From positions 1 to 7,421 of the forward strand of contig CAIWTG010000089.1 of the NCBI GenBank assembly GCA_903915565.1: a stretch of 7,421 bases of DNA, read 5' to 3'. Within the stretch, counting starts at the first letter, position 1; every line of letters starts with the position of its first letter. Below the pieces are notes generated by a model. That model saw only the letters and a list, made by a program, of their open reading frames with translations, had not been told where the DNA came from and made no database searches. The DNA comes from an uncultured Chloroflexota bacterium. Its GTDB lineage: Bacteria; Chloroflexota; Dehalococcoidia; Dehalococcoidales; RBG-16-60-22. The position numbers and the translations under genes were made by a program. This document shows, piece by piece, positions 4,630 to 7,421 of the stretch.

Positions 4630-4639
4630 AGGACTTGAT

Positions 4640-5512
4640 ATGAAAAAACTGATTGTGTTACTCGTGGCATTACTACTCGTTCTTACTCTTTCTGGCTGTG
4701 ATTTATTTAACAAACCGCCGTCCGGCACACTCGGTGTCCATTTTATCGACGTTGGCCAGGGCGACTCTATCTTGATTGATTTAGGAGAAACGGAAGTCTT
4801 GATAGACGGTGGTAAGAAAAATACAGGGGCTGATGAATATATAAGACCCTATGTAGATGGACCTATTGAGGCTGTAATCGCCACTCATTATGATTCAGAC
4901 CATATTGGAGGCTTACTCTCAGTTTTTAACGACTATTCAGTTAATGCGTTCTGGTATAACGGACAAACAACCGATAGTGATGCATTTACTGACATGATGA
5001 ATAAAATATCAGAACTAAATATCACTATTCATGTTGTTGTAAAGGGAGACACAATTCAGGTCGGTACGCTCAATTTTAAGGTTTTGAATCCTCAACAACC
5101 ACTAGGTTCAGAACCGAACCATAATTCTGTAGTTTTAGACTTAACATATGGTAAAACAGATTTCCTTTTCATGGGGGATGCTGATAAACAGGCGGAAGTT
5201 GATATGCAGAGCTCATTACATGATGTAGATATTCTTAAGGTCGGGCATCACGGATCGGATACTTCATCATCTATGGATTTTTTGAATATCGTTCAACCGG
5301 AAATAGCCATCATTATGGTTGGTCTGGTTAATTCATACAATCATCCATCTCAAGTGACTATAGATGCATTGAACGCCATCGTCACCAAAATATATCGTAC
5401 GAGTACATGTGGCACTATTGTAGTGACTACCGACGGAGATACTTACTCGGTAAAACCCAATAATTGTTCGGATAATAGATATCACATTTTACTCGTTACC
5501 TTGCCTCGTTAA
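4640..5512 (+). CDS. Lipoprotein with ComEC-type metallo-beta-lactamase domain
   Basis: The 290-residue protein has a lipoprotein signal (KK at 2-3, hydrophobic 4-17, lipobox LSGC with Cys20), so it is probably exported and lipid-anchored. The rest is a metallo-beta-lactamase fold of the type found at the C-terminus of the DNA-uptake protein ComEC/Rec2: FIDVGQGDS (35-43), LIDGG (55-58... D56), metal motif THYDSDHIGG with H83, D85, D87, H88, HNS (161-163), MGD (178-180), VGHHGS (201-206) and NHPS (234-237), ending with VTTDGD. Stand-alone proteins of this type are often called ComE-like or 'competence' MBL proteins; nuclease or phosphodiesterase activity is likely but substrate unknown. No ComEC membrane part is encoded here. 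AAAGGA lies six bases before the ATG. Base composition looks more AT-rich than the two-component genes. After the usual domain end there is a short tail, SDNRYHILLVTLPR. Confidence 0.93.
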   Translation: MKKLIVLLVALLLVLTLSGCDLFNKPPSGTLGVHFIDVGQGDSILIDLGETEVLIDGGKKNTGADEYIRPYVDGPIEAVIATHYDSDHIGGLLSVFNDYSVNAFWYNGQTTDSDAFTDMMNKISELNITIHVVVKGDTIQVGTLNFKVLNPQQPLGSEPNHNSVVLDLTYGKTDFLFMGDADKQAEVDMQSSLHDVDILKVGHHGSDTSSSMDFLNIVQPEIAIIMVGLVNSYNHPSQVTIDALNAIVTKIYRTSTCGTIVVTTDGDTYSVKPNNCSDNRYHILLVTLPR

Positions 5513-5530
5513 TACTTACAAGGTTATAAT
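5501..5530 (+). promoter_or_regulatory. Promoter placing the transcript start at the glycosyltransferase ATG
   Basis: A perfect -10 TATAAT (5525-5530) is preceded, 18 bases away, by TTGCCT (5501-5506), which lies in the last codons of the lipoprotein gene. Only six bases (TAAGCA) separate the -10 box from the ATG at 5537, so the predicted start point is the A of the ATG itself. No Shine-Dalgarno is at useful distance. This is the layout of a leaderless mRNA. Confidence 0.6.
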
Positions 5531-5536
5531 TAAGCA

Positions 5537-6652
5537 ATGCCAAAGATTATCGCCTGTATGCCCGCCTTCAACGAAGAAAAATACATTGGCTCTTTAGTCC
5601 TTCAAACCCGCCAGTACGTTGACCAAGTCATAATCGTTGACGACGGTAGCACCGATGGTACTGTAGAAATGGCTAAGCTGGCCGGAGCTAAAGTAATCCA
5701 GCATAAGACTAATAAAGGCTACGGCGCGGCTATCCAGACTATCTTCGCTGCAGCTAAGAAAATCAACCCAGAAGTCCTTGTCATCCTTGATGCTGATGCC
5801 CAGCACAATCCACGGGAAATCCCCAGTCTCATTAAACCCATCCTTGACGGCGATTATGATTGCGTTATCGGTACCCGCCATGGACAGGCAACTAAAATAC
5901 CCCTTTACCGCCGCATCGGGCAGAGCATTATTCTCCACTCGGTTAAGACTATCTCCAACAATAACCTCACCGATTCCGAATGCGGTTTCCGGGCATTTTC
6001 CCGTAAAGCCATCAATACGCTCGTGCTGAAAGAAACTGGTATGGCTATCTCGGCTGAAACCGTTGCCGAGGCGCAACGCAAAAACCTGAAAATTACGCAG
6101 GTTCCGGTTAACGTCACTTATAACAAAGACAGTTCTACTATGCACCCTGTCAGGCACGGTTGGAGCGTCTTTAACTGGATATTGTCCAATATTGCAGACC
6201 AGCGCCCGCTAATTATTTTTGGCTTGAGCGGTTTAATTTGTTTAGCCCTCGGATTGGGGTTCGGCATCCGAGTCGTAGCTATGTTTACAGACAATCGTGT
6301 GTTGCCAACAGGTAATACTCTTATAGCCATAGCCTTGATTATAGTGGGTGTGTTCAGCATCTTTACGGGTTTAGTCCTCTCTGCACTAAAACCGGGTAAA
6401 AACAATCAAAACGTATTCACCAGAGTACTGGTAATTATTTCTGAAAGACGCCCAATGCTAATCTTTGGGCTTTGTGGCCTGGTCTTGGTCATTGTCGGGC
6501 TGGTTTTTGGCGTAAGAGTATTGAACATGTATTCCATCAATGGAGTTTTGCCTATAGGCAATTCATTGATATCGATGGTCTTAATCATTGTCGGCATGTT
6601 CAGTATTTTCGCGGGGCTGATACTCCGCGCTTTATCACACCAAAAGAAGTAA
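5537..6652 (+). CDS. Family 2 glycosyltransferase (DPM1/GtrB-like) with duplicated two-TM C-terminal module
   Basis: Residues 1-205 form a GT-A catalytic domain: VIIVDDGSTDGT (D35-D36 binding the sugar nucleotide), the metal-binding DADAQH (85-90), and DSECGFRAF (146-154), the usual acceptor-side motif of polyprenyl-phosphate mannosyl/glucosyl transferases. Such enzymes transfer a sugar from a nucleotide donor to a polyprenyl-phosphate or lipid on the cytoplasmic face of the membrane. Residues 221-284 contain two TM helices with the loop RVLPTGN between them, and residues 303-366 repeat the same module with about 37 of 64 residues identical, giving four TM helices; relatives, as I recall them, usually carry one module. 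The ATG at 5537 begins the conserved PKIIACMPAFNEE and is probably read from a leaderless transcript. The radical SAM gene follows after 10 bases, so they are likely co-transcribed. Sugar and acceptor are unknown. Confidence 0.95.
   Translation: MPKIIACMPAFNEEKYIGSLVLQTRQYVDQVIIVDDGSTDGTVEMAKLAGAKVIQHKTNKGYGAAIQTIFAAAKKINPEVLVILDADAQHNPREIPSLIKPILDGDYDCVIGTRHGQATKIPLYRRIGQSIILHSVKTISNNNLTDSECGFRAFSRKAINTLVLKETGMAISAETVAEAQRKNLKITQVPVNVTYNKDSSTMHPVRHGWSVFNWILSNIADQRPLIIFGLSGLICLALGLGFGIRVVAMFTDNRVLPTGNTLIAIALIIVGVFSIFTGLVLSALKPGKNNQNVFTRVLVIISERRPMLIFGLCGLVLVIVGLVFGVRVLNMYSINGVLPIGNSLISMVLIIVGMFSIFAGLILRALSHQKK
6197..6634 (+). repeat. Internal tandem duplication encoding the two-TM module of the glycosyltransferase
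   Basis: Bases 6197-6388 and 6443-6634 encode homologous 64-residue segments offset by 82 codons. Shared landmarks are RP..IFGL.GL, FG.RV, VLP.GN, LIIVG.FSIF.GL.L.AL. The DNA has diverged clearly between copies, so the duplication is old or the copies were kept under protein-level selection. A polar linker (285-302, PGKNNQNVFTRV) joins the modules. Confidence 0.85.
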
Positions 6653-6662
6653 ATGATGTTAC

Positions 6663-7421
6663 ATGCTTAAAGTGGCATTAATCAATCCTCCGCTGAATAC
6701 GCATTATCCCCAGCCACCCACCGGCCTGGCTTTAATCGCGGCAATTTTGGGAAAAGCCGGTTATCCGGTAACTTTGCTCGATGCTAATGCCCTGCAACTC
6801 GGACCTGAAGCCGTGGCGGCGGTTGTGGCTGATGTTGACGTCGTTGGTATTACCGCCATGACCCCTACCATCGGCACGACATTAAGCATTGGGCGACATC
6901 TTAAACGGAAAAATCCTCGTCTTAAGATAATATTAGGTGGACCTCATGTAACTCTGCTTCCAGAAGAAACAATGGCGTCTTCTAATGATATTGATATCCT
7001 CGTACGTGGTGAAGGTGATGTTACGGTTATCGATTTATTAAAAGCAATAGAAAATCAACAATCTTTGGGAAGTGTCAAAGGTATTAGCTACAGGCAAGAT
7101 GGGAAAACAATCCATACCGGTAATAGAACATCAGTTGTTGATATGGATACGCTTCCCTATCCCGCCTATCATCTACTACCGTGGAAAAAGTATAAACCTC
7201 ATCCCCCGCATGGCATGGCGATGCCTTTCGGCGCGATGGTCACCAGCCGTGGCTGCCCTTATCGTTGCGCCTACTGCTCTAAGCCTGTCTTCGGCTCAAA
7301 ATATCGCGCCCAGAGTCCGAAACGTGTTGTCGAGGAAATGGAATATCTGCAGAAGAAATTCGGTATTAGAGAAATCGCTTTCTACGACGACTCTTTTACA
7401 ATCGACAAAAAACGCGTCCAC
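6663..7421 (+). CDS. B12-binding radical SAM protein, N-terminal part (gene runs off the right edge)
   Basis: The 253 residues seen show a cobalamin-binding Rossmann-type domain (1-150: VALINPPLNTHYPQPPTGLALIA, GITAMTPTI, ILGGPHVTLLPEE, VRGEGD) followed by the start of a radical SAM barrel with the 4Fe-4S cluster motif SRGCPYRCAYC (C198, C202, C205) and AFYDDSF (239-245). This is the BchE/HpnP/P-methylase type, which uses S-adenosylmethionine and often cobalamin for methylations or rearrangements, often on lipids or tetrapyrroles. As usual in this group the DxHxxG cobalamin ligand motif is absent. The ATG at 6663 is the only in-frame start, since a TGA lies three codons upstream; the ribosome site is weak (AAAAGAAG, 13 bases away), and translation is probably coupled to the glycosyltransferase. 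Specific reaction cannot be assigned; the neighbour suggests envelope lipid or glycan modification. Confidence 0.94.
   Translation, partial: MLKVALINPPLNTHYPQPPTGLALIAAILGKAGYPVTLLDANALQLGPEAVAAVVADVDVVGITAMTPTIGTTLSIGRHLKRKNPRLKIILGGPHVTLLPEETMASSNDIDILVRGEGDVTVIDLLKAIENQQSLGSVKGISYRQDGKTIHTGNRTSVVDMDTLPYPAYHLLPWKKYKPHPPHGMAMPFGAMVTSRGCPYRCAYCSKPVFGSKYRAQSPKRVVEEMEYLQKKFGIREIAFYDDSFTIDKKRVH

Noticed and set aside
5594..6157. Long minus-strand open frame (187 codons) under the glycosyltransferase
   Set aside because: It mirrors the conserved catalytic domain on the other strand and its translation has no domain-like pattern; shadow frame.

Overview
The window looks like a piece of a bacterial chromosome of medium base composition. 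Promoters are of the sigma-70 type (TTGACA/TATAAT), Shine-Dalgarno sites are mostly clear, and there is a lipobox lipoprotein and a tRNA with encoded CCA. The gene mix fits Chloroflexota, perhaps Dehalococcoidia: a cytoplasmic PAS/NarL-type two-component pair, a GYD protein, a DPM1-like glycosyltransferase with a short C-terminal membrane module, a B12-binding radical SAM protein and very small single-TM proteins starting MEWQIV. This assignment is an inference from gene style and is not proven by any marker gene here.

Layout. Bases 1-1689 read leftward: the N-terminal third of an AMP-forming acyl-CoA synthetase (running off the left edge), a 66-residue two-TM membrane protein, and a PaaI-type hotdog thioesterase. 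Each has its own upstream signals. The synthetase has a terminator-like hairpin just before its start codon. Bases 1690-1975 are a divergent intergenic region with promoters in both directions, a tandem heptamer and three AAAACGAAT boxes. A GYD-domain protein follows (+), facing a newly recognised 42-residue membrane protein (-) across a shared hairpin terminator. Bases 2596-4422 hold a two-component operon: a NarL/FixJ response regulator followed by a soluble PAS histidine kinase. The kinase appears to start at a CTG codon overlapping the regulator's stop.

Bases 4423-4640 are an RNA region on the minus strand: an intact tRNA-Gly(UCC) with C instead of the near-universal U33 and, just downstream, a degenerate tRNA-like remnant carrying a UUCG hairpin. 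Rightward again come a lipoprotein with a ComEC-type metallo-beta-lactamase domain, a family 2 glycosyltransferase whose two-TM tail is duplicated (and which is probably leaderless), and the first 253 residues of a B12-binding radical SAM enzyme.

Functional links are limited. The regulator and kinase clearly work together. The glycosyltransferase and radical SAM genes are tightly spaced and probably co-transcribed, perhaps for cell-envelope lipid or glycan chemistry. The synthetase and thioesterase share acyl-CoA chemistry but are separated by a membrane-protein gene and separate promoters. I saw no CRISPR array, insertion sequence or obvious new multi-gene defence system.
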